64,000 bases of DNA from Methylococcaceae bacterium (GTDB taxonomy: Bacteria; Pseudomonadota; Gammaproteobacteria; Methylococcales; Methylomonadaceae): NCBI GenBank assembly GCA_013140705.1, contig JABFSH010000029.1, positions 1-64,000 of the forward strand. Reading direction: 5' to 3'. The stretch's first letter is position 1; every line of letters starts with the position of its first letter. A model generated the notes under the pieces. It was not told where the DNA came from, did no database searches, and saw only the letters and a list, made by a program, of their open reading frames with translations. Positions 34,784 through 43,670 of this stretch are shown in pieces. The position numbers and the translations under genes are program-made.

Positions 34784-35143
34784 ATGGCAAATCAAAATGC
34801 GAAAGGTTTGAAACGCCTGATCAATGCCTGTTTTTTTTCGGTAGCAGGCTTCAAAGCAACCTGGCAACATGAAGAGGCCTTTCGTCAGGAAGTCGCACTG
34901 TTTATCGTTACCACGCCAATGGCATTCTGGCTAGGACAAACTGGTATCGAAAAAGCGTTGTTGATAGGCAGTGTTGTATTGGTATTGCTGGTAGAACTCT
35001 TGAACTCTGCAGTGGAAGCAGTGGTTGACCGCGTTGGCTTAGAACATCATGAGCTGTCCGGTAGGGCAAAAGATATCGGTTCGGCTGCCGTCATGCTCTC
35101 CCTGGCATGGGCCGCTTCAACCTGGGCTTTTATTCTGCTATAG
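34784..35143 (+). CDS. dgkA: Diacylglycerol kinase, DgkA family
   Basis: A 119-residue membrane kinase with three helices, normal size for DgkA. Conserved points: AGFKATWQHEEAFRQE (residues about 20-35, Glu28-type substrate and nucleotide site), VLLVELLNSAVEAVVDR (about 65-81, with the catalytic Glu/Asn) and SGRAKDIGSAAVMLSL. It recycles diacylglycerol to phosphatidic acid in the inner membrane. It follows the PAP2-glycosyltransferase pair by 162 bases. AGGAT eight bases before the ATG. The leader has an inverted repeat accctat...atagggt (34721-34770). Confidence 0.95.
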   Translation: MANQNAKGLKRLINACFFSVAGFKATWQHEEAFRQEVALFIVTTPMAFWLGQTGIEKALLIGSVVLVLLVELLNSAVEAVVDRVGLEHHELSGRAKDIGSAAVMLSLAWAASTWAFILL

Positions 35144-35656
35144 CTATTACAGATTATTATCAAACGATACTCAATTAACTTGCTGTGCTGCTAATGCGTC
35201 AATTAACAGCAGCATCCCTGATAATTTCAGGATTCTGGTGATAATAACAAAATTTAACCCACCTTTTTTCCTCGTGATTGCTGGTTAAGTCAACTTAACG
35301 TCAACGTACAGGCTATGTCACAAAAACTGTCATAAAGTTGTAACCATGCCTTGCTACACTTGGCGTGTATTTGGATCGATGTCTCTATGAAATAAAAAAG
35401 CATTCAGCATGACGCTGCATTACTTGTAGATATGACTGATAGTAAAAAAGACCATTTCATTGTTGAAGTCCAACCCCAAAGAATCAATGGCAACTTTAAC
35501 TTTTATTTTGGCATTCAATAGGCAGGATTTTGCCAGTCAGAGCCAATGCCGGAAACCCAAAAAGGAAGAATAAAAATGGCGCCAAGGCTATTTGTTGAGA
35601 ACATAATAAACTTTGTTACTGAACAGCCTATACCGACCATACAGAAAGTCTAATGT
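35144..35656. other. Gene-poor interval after dgkA
   Basis: No convincing gene, RNA or repeat seen. Short open frames (for example a 29-codon frame at about 35433) lack ribosome sites or family features. Confidence 0.5.
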
Positions 35657-35878
35657 ATGATAAAAAAAATACTTTTGATCAGCGATACGGAAACAGCCCG
35701 GTTTGATTTCAGTAAGGGCGCATGGGTCAGTAAATACGGAAAGGTATTCGAGTCCGAATTTCTGGCCCGAATGCATGGATGTACACATTTTTATTGCAGC
35801 AAATGCGGCAAAATCACGGATAAAACGAGAGCAAAATCCATATTCTCATGTAACGATTGTCATGAAGAGCCAAAATAG
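35657..35878 (+). CDS. Possible small zinc-ribbon protein, hypothetical
   Basis: A 73-residue frame with a short hydrophobic start (MIKKILLIS). The C-terminal pattern is CSKC (47-50), then 14 residues, then CNDC (65-68): two CxxC knuckles as in zinc ribbons. The middle (WVSKYGKVFESEFLARMHGC) is not recognised. The ribosome site is poor and there are no operon partners. I include it because the paired knuckles are unlikely by chance, but the whole may be a fragment of a larger lost gene. Confidence 0.35.
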   Translation: MIKKILLISDTETARFDFSKGAWVSKYGKVFESEFLARMHGCTHFYCSKCGKITDKTRAKSIFSCNDCHEEPK

Positions 35879-35907
35879 TTGCTAAAAGTAGTTTCGATTA
35901 AAAATTT

Positions 35908-36072
35908 GTAACTATTCAGCGAAAAATAATTCAAAAAGTGCTTGACACGGTTTTTTGTTAAAAACCCAAAATCCGGGCAGCGCCGCTAAACTGTCGTTTA
36001 AAGGCCAATCACGGATTTTATGCTTTGAAAAAGTCTATTGACTTTCCCTTTTGAATTACGCTGAATAGTTAC
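35908..36072. repeat. MITE-like element A2, ends GTAACTATTCAGCG
   Basis: 165 bp bounded by gtaactattcagcg and cgctgaatagttac, with inner short inverse blocks (attcaaaaag / cttttgaatt). It is non-coding. The ends are identical to A1 at 13271-13412 although the interiors differ, as expected of elements moved in trans by a transposase not present here. Confidence 0.85.
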
Positions 36073-36157
36073 CCATTTTATTTTGAAAAAAATTAAATTC
36101 TTTCATAACCGGCCGATAAACCGATTATGCCAATAATTAACAAGCGAGGAACTCATT

Positions 36158-36340
36158 ATGGTTGATTCAATCTCCGGCTTAACGCATGTTGCCGTAGCCC
36201 TGCAACAACAAAAAATTTCTGAAGGTGTTAGCACCGCAGTATTAAAAAAGACCCAAGACATCCAGGAGCAACAGGGTCAGGCTGCCCTGCAATTATTGGA
36301 ATCCGCGAAAATTCCACAAGTCATCGATGTGCGTGTCTAG
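36158..36340 (+). CDS. YjfB-like putative motility protein
   Basis: A 60-residue protein with a short unstructured start (MVDSISGLTHVAVALQQQKI), a helical middle and a C-terminal (ALQLLESAKI...). The pattern matches the small YjfB 'putative motility protein' family found widely in flagellated bacteria. Strong ribosome site (GCGAGGAA) and a clean promoter-length gap after the MITE at 35908-36072. No flagellar genes are in the window. The family's function is not established; membership is judged by eye from the composition, size and characteristic ends. Confidence 0.75.
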   Translation: MVDSISGLTHVAVALQQQKISEGVSTAVLKKTQDIQEQQGQAALQLLESAKIPQVIDVRV

Positions 36341-36454
36341 CGCCCTATTCAGGGTATAAACGAGGCAAGTTCTTTATCGAAAATTTGAAGGCGTTAGCCC
36401 CCTACTCGCTATCGCCTTCAAATCAACCCAAATTCTTTCGGTTAGCGAAGTTAA

Positions 36455-36576
36455 GGGGACCTCTAAAAATTGCACTTCGACAGGCTCAGTGCGAATGTAA
36501 TTTTTTAAAATCAGCGACTTATCCGTTCTTGCTGAGCCTGTCGAAGCATGAATGAATAATTTTTAGAGGTTCGCTC
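36455..36576. repeat. MITE-like element B2
   Basis: ggggacctctaaaaat at one end and atttttagaggttcgctc at the other. Inner blocks ttcgacaggctcagtgcgaa and ttcttgctgagcctgtcgaag are inverted. Same family as B1 and B3, in the reverse order of its two arms. The interval 36341-36680 has no gene. Confidence 0.85.
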
Positions 36577-36680
36577 AAGATGGACTCTGGACCGCTTTAA
36601 GATATCTGGATGGTCCAGTTCAAGATCTTATACCAAAAGGCCGTCCCTGGCGCTGCACACACTCTTAAAAATGACTTGCT

Positions 36681-37799
36681 TCAGGCGCCTATTTCTTCCA
36701 GTCTCTTGGCCATTTCCGTAGCAATCAAACTTTCGTAATGCCGCTTCAGGATGGAATCCGACGGACGCCCAGGCAATCCAGCCTCGATTTCAGCTTTAAG
36801 CTGAGAGACATAGTGACGTTTAAGAGTGGAATCCTGGGGAAGCTTCGCCACTTGCGTTTTTGAACAGATATCAACCGGGTTGATGGGGGCACTACTAACC
36901 GTGACTGTTGGAATGACAATCGGCTTGTCAATTGCAGCCGCTTTCGCCTTTACGGGCGATGCAATTGGAGCCTCGATGTATTTTTCAATTTCAGTAGCTA
37001 TCAAGCTATCAAAATGACGCCTTAACGTTGAATCCGTAGGCCTTGCCGGGTAAGCGGATTCGACTTTTGCTCGAAGCGTGGCAAGAAAATGCCGTCTAAG
37101 CACCGAATCTTCCGGAAGCTTCTGTTTTTCAATGACAGATTTAACCCGTATTTCGACGCGTTTCAGTGGCGGTACACTCTTTTCAGCCATCACGGGTATT
37201 TCCGGTTGGCGTTGCGGTTGATATTCTGCCACTAATTCCGGCACCTGCTTCTGTATTACAGGACTAGCCGGCTCAGGATCAGACAACTCCTTTTTCTCGG
37301 ATTTGGCCATTTCGGGATGTTCATGTACTTTTTCAATCGATTCATTTTTATCTTCTTCTTGTCCTGCTTTTTTACAAGTCTCGATATCCCGAATCAGTTG
37401 AGTCATGACCTGATGTCTGTGCTTGAATCCCCTCCACGCGATAATCGGTGTAACCAGGCCTATTAGCGCCAAAGAACCGGACAATGGTGCCCAATCAATA
37501 AAACCTACACTTACCAGATAGATAGCCCATCCGCTGAAACCGGCAAAAACTAGAATTCCAAAAATAATTTGCAGTAAATAACTGATATTACAAAATAAAG
37601 AACATTTTTTCTGTTTACAAGGTGATATCTGATCTGCACTTAATCCTTCACCCGTGTTTAGCGTATTTTCCAACGCCAACATTTTTTGGTTATGCTTAAA
37701 CTTGGCTCTACTCATAGCCCATATTTGAATAACAGTGGTCAAAATAACCACGAGAGTACCGACAAGCGTGACCAGAATTTCATTTTCTAATGCGATCAT
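36681..37799 (-). CDS. Membrane protein with repeated DSxL(R/K)RH(F/Y) modules
   Basis: A 372-residue protein of unknown function. N-terminal half: three membrane helices (about residues 7-28, 72-95, 103-122) around a short Cys-containing loop (CKQKKCSLFC). A charged linker (about 145-215) follows. The C-terminal half is a duplicated module of about 55 residues: LPEDSVLRRHFLATLRAKVE, then RPTDSTLRRHFDSLIATEIE; and again LPQDSTLKRHYVSQLKAEIE, then RPSDSILKRHYESLIATEMA. Each module itself holds two DSxLxRH units, four in all. A strong GGGGGG ribosome site precedes the ATG. The repeats look like a helical protein-binding or regulatory array facing the cytoplasm or periplasm. No known domain was assigned. 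Confidence 0.8.
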   Translation of the reverse strand: MIALENEILVTLVGTLVVILTTVIQIWAMSRAKFKHNQKMLALENTLNTGEGLSADQISPCKQKKCSLFCNISYLLQIIFGILVFAGFSGWAIYLVSVGFIDWAPLSGSLALIGLVTPIIAWRGFKHRHQVMTQLIRDIETCKKAGQEEDKNESIEKVHEHPEMAKSEKKELSDPEPASPVIQKQVPELVAEYQPQRQPEIPVMAEKSVPPLKRVEIRVKSVIEKQKLPEDSVLRRHFLATLRAKVESAYPARPTDSTLRRHFDSLIATEIEKYIEAPIASPVKAKAAAIDKPIVIPTVTVSSAPINPVDICSKTQVAKLPQDSTLKRHYVSQLKAEIEAGLPGRPSDSILKRHYESLIATEMAKRLEEIGA

Positions 37800-38270
37800 A
37801 GTTCCCCCCTTTTTTTATAAAAATGTCTACACATTCCACGGCATATCATCTGCCTTTTGCTAAAAATTTGCTACTATTCCGTACCCATCTCAGTTTCTTG
37901 CTTTGTTCAACTTGAATTTATCAGAATCCGAAGGGATTTTCTAATAAAATCTATTAGGGTCTTGCCAAGTTAGCGATAAATACTACTACTCATCATTCCG
38001 AAACATGCGCATTGCTTTTTTCAAGTATTGAACATTGGCAAATCTTTTGAGTCAGATGGACGTGAAAATCAATAGTATCTGGCCTCAACAGACAGAATCT
38101 CACGATACAGCTATTTGCAACATGGCTTTTTTCCAGGATAAAATCACACAAACTACCTGAAGCGCCCGGAGATTTTCAACTGTTACGATTGATGACTTTG
38201 ATTTTAAGAACCTAAATTACAATTCGTCTGCTCTGCAGAAAATATGTGAAATTTCGGAAAAACAGAAAAA
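37800..38270. other. Gene-free interval, nothing recognised
   Basis: About 470 bases of AT-rich DNA between two divergent genes. There is a weak tatt..ccgtac stretch similar to nothing else here. Promoters for both flanking genes must lie in it, but no clear -35/-10 pair could be chosen. Confidence 0.4.
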
Positions 38271-38777
38271 ATGTTAAATATTCTAATTTTATGTACAGGA
38301 AATTCTTGCCGAAGTATTTTAGGCGAGGCCTTACTTAATCATCTCGCGGGCAGACGATTTCTTGCTTACTCGGCCGGCAGCCACCCGACTGGACGCGTTA
38401 ATGCCAATGCCTTGGCCACCTTAACGCGGAATGGCATTTCAACTGAAGGATTAGCGAGTAAATCCTGGGATGAATTTGACGGAAAGGACATTGATATTGC
38501 GATCACCGTCTGTAATCAGGCGGCCGGTGAAATATGTCCCGCCTATTTGAAAAACACTATCAGAGCACACTGGGGCTTGGTGGATCCTGCTCACGTTGCC
38601 GGCACTGAGGATGAAATCCGACTGGCATTTCAGGCGACCTATGATGCATTGATCACTCGGATTACCAAAATGCTGGCTTTACCGCTGGAAGATATGACCC
38701 ATGCGGAAATTTCGAAAGCATTGAATACGATTGGCAGAGAGGCTTACGAGGCTGAAAACTTAGCCAAACAGTGCTAG
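38271..38777 (+). CDS. arsC: ArsC-type arsenate reductase / low-molecular-weight phosphatase family
   Basis: A 168-residue protein of the LMW tyrosine-phosphatase fold. P-loop LCTGNSCRS (Cys8, Arg14), then AYSAGSHPTG, and DPAHVAGTEDEI, the general acid region. Two further cysteines at 81 and 89 (VCNQAAGEIC) match the redox relay of thioredoxin-coupled ArsC (Cys82/Cys89 in the Staphylococcus enzyme), so arsenate reduction is more likely than phosphatase activity. The C-terminal 30 residues exceed the usual ArsC (about 130-140 residues). It stands alone, without arsR or an arsenite pump. ATG with only a weak A-rich ribosome site. Confidence 0.88.
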   Translation: MLNILILCTGNSCRSILGEALLNHLAGRRFLAYSAGSHPTGRVNANALATLTRNGISTEGLASKSWDEFDGKDIDIAITVCNQAAGEICPAYLKNTIRAHWGLVDPAHVAGTEDEIRLAFQATYDALITRITKMLALPLEDMTHAEISKALNTIGREAYEAENLAKQC

Positions 38778-38812
38778 AATCGCGCAGATATCGCACTCAC
38801 CAAACGCCAGAC

Positions 38813-38839
38813 AAAAAAATGCAGCCCGTAGGCTGCATT
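38813..38839 (-). terminator. Rho-independent terminator after ksgA
   Basis: Stem AATGCAGCC / GGCTGCATT with a four-base loop, followed on the minus strand by seven T. It ends the minus-strand exosortase-pdxA-ksgA transcript about 150 bases after the ksgA stop; on the plus strand the U-tract is missing. Confidence 0.85.
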
Positions 38840-38989
38840 AAGAGAAGGATATAAAACTCTGATACCTTGGAGGAAGGTTTGCATCTCAAGAGTTGCATAT
38901 ACTATAGTTTCAAAATTCGATTGTTGGAATGTGGCAAATTGTCGCGCGTCATATTGTCGCGGATTGTCAAGCAGAAAATGGCATCTCTT

Positions 38990-39784
38990 TCAAAGCACCG
39001 GATCCAGTCCGGCCTGCATCAAATTACTTAACTTTGCGAAATCGCTCAACGAAAGTTCTTCTGCCCTGATCGTAGGATCAATTTTAGAAATAGTAAATTC
39101 ATCTTCAGTAATCAATTTCTTCAATGAATTCCGCAAAGTTTTTCGACGCTGAGAGAAAGCCTGAGTCACCAAGCGATTTAGGCTGGACACGTTTTTAACC
39201 TGAACGGGCGACTGCAGATGCGGCACCAGCTTGATAATCGATGACATGACTTTAGGCGCAGGATCAAAGCTTTCAGGCGGCACATCAAACAGAGGTTCCA
39301 CTGCACAATAATACTGCATCATGACGCTCAATCTACCGTATTTTTTGCTGCCAGGACCTGCGCAAATCCGATCCACCACTTCCTTTTGCAACATAAAATG
39401 CATGTCACTAATACAAGAAGCATACGATAACAAATGAAACATCAGTGGCGTAGAAATATTGTAAGGCAGATTGCCAAGGATGCGCATTTTTTCGTTATCT
39501 TCAACCAGACTCGAGAAGTCAAACTTTAACGCATCAGCACTGTGAATTCGCAAACCCGCCAGCTGCTTAAACTTGTTTTTAAGCAACGCAACCAGATCTC
39601 TGTCGAGTTCCACCAGATCAAGGCGCACGCCCATGGTTAATAGCGGCGAGGTCAAGGCACCCTGACCCGGGCCAATCTCAACCCAATGCTCATTGGCTTT
39701 CACTTGAATACTGGACAGGATGGTTTGAATAATCGACTCATCGTGCAGGAAATTCTGACCAAAGCGTTTTCTGGGTATGTGCAT
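38990..39784 (-). CDS. ksgA: 16S rRNA (adenine-N6,N6) dimethyltransferase
   Basis: A 264-residue SAM-dependent enzyme (KsgA/RsmA) that dimethylates two adjacent adenines near the 3' end of 16S rRNA during small-subunit maturation. Visible: start RKRFGQNFLHD, SAM motif WVEIGPGQGALT (34-45), catalytic ILGNLPYNISTPLMFHLL (near 102), and the C-terminal helical domain (QAFSQRRKTLRNSL). Length is typical. It is the last gene of the minus-strand unit, two bases after pdxA, an arrangement kept widely in gammaproteobacteria. apaG and apaH, the usual next genes, are absent here. Confidence 0.97.
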   Translation of the reverse strand: MHIPRKRFGQNFLHDESIIQTILSSIQVKANEHWVEIGPGQGALTSPLLTMGVRLDLVELDRDLVALLKNKFKQLAGLRIHSADALKFDFSSLVEDNEKMRILGNLPYNISTPLMFHLLSYASCISDMHFMLQKEVVDRICAGPGSKKYGRLSVMMQYYCAVEPLFDVPPESFDPAPKVMSSIIKLVPHLQSPVQVKNVSSLNRLVTQAFSQRRKTLRNSLKKLITEDEFTISKIDPTIRAEELSLSDFAKLSNLMQAGLDPVL

Positions 39785-39786
39785 AC

Positions 39787-40776
39787 TTAACGAGGTGTAT
39801 TGGCTATCATGGCTAAAGCGGTTTCAATGGCATACAGCAGACTGCCCCTATCCGCCTTTCCGGTACCGGCCAGTTCCAAGGCCGTTCCGTGATCGACGGA
39901 CGTGCGAATAATCGGCAGACCAAGTGTTATATTAACAGCATGACCAAAACCCATATGTTTCAGTACCGGCAGTCCCTGATCATGATACATGGCCAGCACA
40001 GCGTCCGCTGATTCCAGGTATTTATTCGTAAACAAGGTATCCGCCGGCAAGGGGCCCTGCAGATTCAAACCCTGTTTTCTCAGACCTTCAAGCACAGGTT
40101 CAATCACTTCTATTTCTTCCCTGCCCAGATGCCCGTTTTCGCCAGCATGGGGATTCAATCCACAAACCAATATTCTTGGCTGATCAATCTTGAAACGTAA
40201 GCGCAAATCCTGATCAATTACGCGTAGCACGGTTCTCAATCGCGTATGCGTAATGGCTTGGCTAACTTCTGATATCGGCAGATGATTAGTCACTAACGCC
40301 ACGCGCAAGCCCGGCGTGGTCAGCATCATGACCGGTTGTCCGCCGCTTATCTCGGCGATATATTCCGTATGTCCACTAAAAGCAAAACCGGCATCATTAA
40401 TTACGCCTTTGTGCACCGGTGCTGTCACCATGGCATCAAACAATCCATCCATACAACCTTTTGTTGCTTTGGTGATGGTTTTCAACACATAGCGACTATT
40501 GGCCGCATTTAATTGACCACATTGCACAGACTCGGCCAGTTCAACAGGCAATACCGTCAGGAATCCGGCCTGATGCGGACTTGCGGGTAATGTGCCATCA
40601 AACGTCTTCAGCTGAATGGATAGGCCCAGTTGCTCGGCACGTTGTGCCAATAATTCTGGATTAGCAATCACAATCAATTGGAAGGACAAATCCTGCTGAG
40701 CGAGTTGTACGCACAAGTCAGGGCCGATTCCGGCGGGCTCCCCAGGCGTTAAGGCAATTCGTTGCACGTCTGTCAT
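39787..40776 (-). CDS. pdxA: 4-hydroxythreonine-4-phosphate dehydrogenase
   Basis: A 329-residue enzyme of pyridoxal 5'-phosphate synthesis (DXP-dependent route). It oxidises 4-phosphohydroxythreonine with NAD, leading to aminoacetone phosphate. Family blocks: IALTPGEPAGIGPDL (5-20), APVHKGVINDAGFAFSGHTE with a metal-binding His, LVCGLNPHAGENGHLG, PADTLF, AMYHDQGLPVLKHMGF and TSVDHGTALELAGTGKAD. The ATG overlaps the stop of the PLP-dependent decarboxylase gene (ATGA), so cofactor synthesis is tied to an enzyme that uses the cofactor. Length normal. Confidence 0.97.
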   Translation of the reverse strand: MTDVQRIALTPGEPAGIGPDLCVQLAQQDLSFQLIVIANPELLAQRAEQLGLSIQLKTFDGTLPASPHQAGFLTVLPVELAESVQCGQLNAANSRYVLKTITKATKGCMDGLFDAMVTAPVHKGVINDAGFAFSGHTEYIAEISGGQPVMMLTTPGLRVALVTNHLPISEVSQAITHTRLRTVLRVIDQDLRLRFKIDQPRILVCGLNPHAGENGHLGREEIEVIEPVLEGLRKQGLNLQGPLPADTLFTNKYLESADAVLAMYHDQGLPVLKHMGFGHAVNITLGLPIIRTSVDHGTALELAGTGKADRGSLLYAIETALAMIANTPR

Positions 40777-42011
40777 AGTAATATCTGTTCGGTTTCTGGC
40801 TGACTCAAAAAATAATGGGGACTGGCACTGTATCCGTACGCGCCGGACTGAAACACAACGATCAGATCACCAATATCGGCAACCGGCAATTCCATGCGGT
40901 CGGCCAGTATATCCAGAGGTGTGCAGAGTGGTCCAACAATATTCACGATTTCCTTTTCCTGACTCTTCATTTTGTTGCCTATCGCCACCGGATAATTCTT
41001 TCGGATAACCTGGCCAAAGTTTCCTGAAGCGGCGAGATGGTGATGCAAGCCGCCGTCAACCACAAGAAAAACCTGACCTCGGGAAATTTTTTTATCGATC
41101 ACCCGGCAAACATATATCCCGGCTTCACCGACCAAATAGCGACCTAGTTCAATAATTACTTCAGCTTGCGGTTGAATAACCTGGAATTTATCCATGGCTA
41201 CAGCCAGTGCATCACCCACTTGCTGCGAATCCAGGGGCATATCGCCAGGAAAATACGGAATGCCGTAGCCGCCACCAATATTGAGTGTTTTGATCGGAGT
41301 CGGACAGAAATCTGACAGCCTGATCGCTAAATCGATGCTTTTTTGTTGCGCATCAATGATGGATTCCGCTTTAAGGTTCTGTGAGCCGCTGTAGATATGA
41401 AAGCCTTGAAAATCCAGATTTAGCGTTTTTATGCGTTTTAACACTTCCGGCAACAATTCTTCATCAATACCAAATTGCTTGGGGCCGCCGCCCATTTTCA
41501 TACCGGATGCCTTAAGCTCGAAAGCCGGATTAATGCGAACCGCCACCCGAGCCTGAATTCCGCTTTGCAACGACAACTGCGCAATCGTCTCCAGTTCGGT
41601 TGATGATTCCACATTAAGGGTGATGCCCGCCGCAATCGCCTGCATTAATTCTGCCGGCCGCTTGCCGGGGCCCGCCATGCTGATATGTTCAACCGGCATC
41701 GTCGTATCCAGGGCCACCTTCATTTCGCCGGCTGAGGCAAGATCGAAGCCATCAACAATATTAGCCATATGCTGAACAACCGCCGGCATCGGATTGGCTT
41801 TCATTGCATAATGAATTTTTAAATCCGGCGGCATTTGCTGTCGCAATGCCATCACCCGATCGGTAATTAACTGGCGATCATAGACATAAAACGGCGTTTT
41901 GCCGACACGAGCCACTAACCGGGTCAACTCGATGCCGCCGACGATAAGATCAATGCCTTTGACCTGAAACTGCGCCATGGGCGGGTGTTGCGGGAGCGCT
42001 TTTGTCATCAT
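40773..42011 (-). CDS. PLP-dependent decarboxylase, exosortase-A-system associated
   Basis: A 412-residue fold-III PLP enzyme of the DAP/ornithine decarboxylase type. PLP lysine in KIHYAMKANPMP (Lys71), glycine-rich phosphate loop LNIGGGYGIPYFPGD, and a C-terminal sheet domain with GPLCTPLDILADRM (catalytic Cys) and FQSGAYGYSASPHYFLSQP. It is like the exosortase-system decarboxylases (TIGR03099 type) found beside the AMP ligase, hydrolases and ACP, exactly as here. The amino acid substrate is not known; it may make a building block for the cell-surface polymer. Start ATGATG overlaps the ligase stop and pdxA follows with ATGA overlap, so the three are translationally coupled. Confidence 0.9.
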   Translation of the reverse strand: MMTKALPQHPPMAQFQVKGIDLIVGGIELTRLVARVGKTPFYVYDRQLITDRVMALRQQMPPDLKIHYAMKANPMPAVVQHMANIVDGFDLASAGEMKVALDTTMPVEHISMAGPGKRPAELMQAIAAGITLNVESSTELETIAQLSLQSGIQARVAVRINPAFELKASGMKMGGGPKQFGIDEELLPEVLKRIKTLNLDFQGFHIYSGSQNLKAESIIDAQQKSIDLAIRLSDFCPTPIKTLNIGGGYGIPYFPGDMPLDSQQVGDALAVAMDKFQVIQPQAEVIIELGRYLVGEAGIYVCRVIDKKISRGQVFLVVDGGLHHHLAASGNFGQVIRKNYPVAIGNKMKSQEKEIVNIVGPLCTPLDILADRMELPVADIGDLIVVFQSGAYGYSASPHYFLSQPETEQILL

Positions 42012-43597
42012 GTGCGTTGAAAAATACTATCAAATTGTTGAGCTAAGGCTTTACGATCAATTTTTCCGTTCGGATTCTTGGGTAAACTGGCTAAAACCTC
42101 GACTTTGGCCGGCACCATAAAATTGGGCAACTGCGCTTTACATAGATTAACCAGTGCCTGCTCGTCGAATGTATCGCGTTCGTCTACGCTCACGACCACG
42201 ACTATCGCCTGCCCCAACTCCTCATGCTCGATACCGATGGCAGCGGCCTCTTTAACCATTCCTGACACGTAAATAACCTCTTCAATTTCCGTAGGACTGA
42301 CGCGATATCCCGACGTTTTTATCATGTCGTCCTTACGCCCGACAAAATACAAATAACCGTCTTCATCCCGGGTTACGGTATCTCCGGACCAAACCGCAAT
42401 TTCAGTGAGCGGTAATTCCTTCAGCTGACCCGGCGCCGGTTTGAAGCGTTCAGCAGTTTTTGCCGGGTCATTCCAGTAACCCAGCGCCACCAGCGAGCCT
42501 CGATGCACCAATTCGCCCGGTTCATTGGCCGCACAGAGTGACCCATCTTCCCTGACTATCAGAATTTCAGCATTGGGAATGGCTTTACCCATGGAATCAG
42601 GCCGTTCATCAATCTGCTCGGGTGGCAAAAAAGTGGATCGGAAAGCTTCCGTCAAACCATACATCAGGAAGAATTGGCTATTCGGCACTTTGGCTCGCAG
42701 TAAATTCAACACTGATTTAGGCATTTTACCGCCTGAGTTGGTCATGTAACGCAAATAATTATTGATGGATTCCGGCCATTGCAAGTTTGCAAGTTGCGCC
42801 CAAAGCGGCGGAACGGCCGCAAGCCCGGTTATATTTTCCGCCGTTAAGGCATTGATGACATCACGCGGCAATAAATAATCCAGCAATACACAGCAGGCAC
42901 CTTTCAACAATGACGTGGTTAACTGATTCAAGCCATAATCAAAACTAAACGGCAATACCGCTAATAAACGATCCGCTGACGTGATACTTAAATATTCACT
43001 GACGCTTTTAGCACCGGTAACAATATTTCGATGCGACAAGACCACACCTTTGGGCTTGCCGGTACTGCCTGAGGTATAAAGAATCGCCGCCATATCGGTA
43101 TCGATCGTTGACGGCTTGATGAACGTTTGTCTGGATTTGGAAAGAAAAGCCTGCCAACTCAAGATCGTTTGGGTCACCTTAAACTCTGCGGGATCAACCT
43201 CGTTCTCGACCACAATCACCGTGTGCATGTCCGAGCAATTTTCAAGAACCGCCGCCAAGCCCTGTAAACGACTTTTCGAGGTAATTAAGACTTGTACATT
43301 ACAATCGTCCAGAATATAGCCAACCTGGGCCGCTTTTAATACCGGATTGACGGGTACAAAAACACCACCTGCTTTCGCAATCGATAAGAAACTGGTAACC
43401 GTTTCAATTTGTTTGGGTAGATAAACGGCAATCCGTTGCTGCGGTTTTACATGGAGCGCCTGTAATGCCTGCGCTTGATGTTCAACCAGGGCTTCAAGCT
43501 GCTCATAAGTCCAGGTAGTTTTTTTGTGCACAATCGCGGGAGCATTACCCCGTTGCTTGGCGGACTCTGAAAATAATTGATGAAATAAGGTCGGCAT
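42008..43597 (-). CDS. AMP-dependent acyl ligase, exosortase-A-system associated
   Basis: A 529-residue ANL-superfamily enzyme. AMP-binding P-loop ILYTSGSTGKPKGVVLSH (about 172-190), acyl pocket region FFLMYGLTEAFRST, A8-type hinge YLYFVGRKDDMIKTSGYRVS, and the C-terminal catalytic Lys in LPKNPNGKIDRKAL. It adenylates a carboxylic acid (often an amino or acyl acid) and passes it to CoA or a carrier protein. The close association with an ACP, decarboxylase and two hydrolases is that of the TIGR03098-type ligase of exosortase loci. The ACP at 48594-48848 is a likely acceptor. A 268-bp gap with a palindrome separates it from the deacetylase gene upstream. Confidence 0.92.
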   Translation of the reverse strand: MPTLFHQLFSESAKQRGNAPAIVHKKTTWTYEQLEALVEHQAQALQALHVKPQQRIAVYLPKQIETVTSFLSIAKAGGVFVPVNPVLKAAQVGYILDDCNVQVLITSKSRLQGLAAVLENCSDMHTVIVVENEVDPAEFKVTQTILSWQAFLSKSRQTFIKPSTIDTDMAAILYTSGSTGKPKGVVLSHRNIVTGAKSVSEYLSITSADRLLAVLPFSFDYGLNQLTTSLLKGACCVLLDYLLPRDVINALTAENITGLAAVPPLWAQLANLQWPESINNYLRYMTNSGGKMPKSVLNLLRAKVPNSQFFLMYGLTEAFRSTFLPPEQIDERPDSMGKAIPNAEILIVREDGSLCAANEPGELVHRGSLVALGYWNDPAKTAERFKPAPGQLKELPLTEIAVWSGDTVTRDEDGYLYFVGRKDDMIKTSGYRVSPTEIEEVIYVSGMVKEAAAIGIEHEELGQAIVVVVSVDERDTFDEQALVNLCKAQLPNFMVPAKVEVLASLPKNPNGKIDRKALAQQFDSIFQRT

Positions 43598-43670
43598 GAT
43601 TCGTTAGTCCTGTTGGCGACTTTTATTAAGTGATAATCATGTGAGGAACTTGCAAAACTCCAGGCAATTT

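Noticed and set aside
35433-35522. 29-codon plus-strand frame
   Set aside because: Too short, with no ribosome site and no family resemblance.
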